A stretch of DNA of 5,339 nucleotides from Butyrivibrio sp. (GTDB lineage: Bacteria; Bacillota_A; Clostridia; Lachnospirales; Lachnospiraceae): contig NZ_JAILQF010000149.1 of NCBI RefSeq assembly GCF_024699075.1, positions 1 through 5,339 of the forward strand. The letters run 5' to 3'. Of the stretch, positions 4,890 through 5,339 are shown piece by piece. The notes below the pieces were generated by a model, which had not been told where the DNA came from, did no database searches, and saw only the letters and a program-made list of their open reading frames with translations. Position 1 is the first letter of the stretch. The number at the start of each line of letters is the position of its first letter. The position numbers and the translations under genes are program-made.

Positions 4890-5339
4890 TTATTTTACTA
4901 AAACCATACATTCATTAGAATAGATAAATCCACACTTAGCGTATAAAGCACGTCCATCTTCTGTAGCATCCAAACTTATTTCTGTTGCGCCTTTATTCCA
5001 GGCTTCATCTATAAGCATGGACACCATCTTCATTCCAATTCCCTGCCTGCGATAATCCTTTGCAGTATAAACATTCATCAAATGGGCACGTTTACCCGTT
5101 GGGTGTGAAAAGGTTGGCATGAGCGTGATATAACACATAGTTGCACAACCCGCAACCCTGTCTCCATCTAAGGCAAGTACTGTAGTCTGCTGTCCATCAA
5201 GAAAAAAGCTTCTACTGTTTTCAACAAAGCTTTGGGAGTACTGGTAGTCCGGATCAAGGGAGTTGACCTCCTTAAGCATCTCCAGCCTGCTACTCATCAT
5301 GTATTCAATATCGTCATTGGTCGCTATTCTTATTTCCAT
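4890..5339 (-). CDS. GNAT N-acetyltransferase (small, at right edge)
   Basis: A 149-residue single-domain GNAT. It opens MEIRIATNDDIEYMMSSRLEM, the common beta-1/alpha-1 start of the family. Motif A is NVYTAKDYRRQGIGMKM (89-105), whose RRQGIG (97-102) binds the acetyl-CoA pyrophosphate. LDATEDGRALYAKCGF (123-138) is the typical last helix and strand. Length and both ends are normal. The acceptor is unknown. The ATG is the very last three bases of the window (5337-5339), so its ribosome binding site cannot be seen. An upstream extension is possible, although the family usually begins at this point. It is the first visible gene of the five-gene run, ending 27 nt before the DUF402-GNAT fusion. 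Confidence 0.88.
   Translation of the reverse strand: MEIRIATNDDIEYMMSSRLEMLKEVNSLDPDYQYSQSFVENSRSFFLDGQQTTVLALDGDRVAGCATMCYITLMPTFSHPTGKRAHLMNVYTAKDYRRQGIGMKMVSMLIDEAWNKGATEISLDATEDGRALYAKCGFIYSNECMVLVK

Noticed and set aside
4389..4901. Plus-strand 170-codon open frame
   Set aside because: Antisense to the DUF402 part of the fusion gene. The Ile/Ser-rich translation has no domain, and the opposite strand has clear conserved motifs.

Overview
The window looks like a piece of a low-to-moderate GC Firmicute chromosome, most probably a gut or rumen clostridium of the Lachnospiraceae type. This rests on an A/T-rich composition, strong GGAG-type ribosome binding sites, use of GTG starts, and proteins whose flavour is that of clostridial accessory genes. 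No rRNA, tRNA, CRISPR array or complete mobile element is visible, so the taxonomic guess is an inference. Every gene I can support lies on the minus strand and is read from right to left.

From the right edge, 5339 down to 1784 holds five tightly packed genes that look like one operon: a small GNAT acetyltransferase (4890-5339); an unusual fusion of a DUF402/FomD-like nucleotidase domain with a C-terminal GNAT domain (3702-4862); a RimJ/RimL-type GNAT (3171-3701); a YpgQ/YedJ-type HD phosphohydrolase (2597-3181); and a class I SAM-dependent methyltransferase (1784-2581). Spacings are 27 nt, 0 nt (the TAA stop abuts a GTG start), an 11-nt overlap and 15 nt, which suggests co-transcription and translational coupling. 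The operon promoter must lie beyond the right edge.

Between 1548 and 1783 is a 236-nt gap without a confident gene. It holds an 11-bp perfect inverted repeat, a second imperfect inverted repeat ending in a U-tract on the minus strand, and a doubtful 53-codon ORF. Then comes a complete serine peptidase of family S66 (LD-carboxypeptidase/MccF-like, 510-1547), whose Shine-Dalgarno places its start at an internal GTG. After an 80-nt spacer, the left end (1-426) carries the middle part of a uridine phosphorylase-family protein. It runs off the window and lacks the normal N-terminal half, so it is probably a truncated or chimeric remnant.

Taken together the window is a run of small modifying and hydrolysing enzymes: three GNAT domains, a nucleotidase-like domain, an HD pyrophosphohydrolase-like protein, a methyltransferase, an S66 peptidase and a nucleoside phosphorylase remnant. 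Several of these families can act on nucleotides, and MccF plus RimL/MccE-type GNATs are the established self-immunity functions against microcin C-like peptide-nucleotides. A detoxification or self-resistance role is therefore possible but is only an inference; a random accumulation of accessory genes would look much the same.
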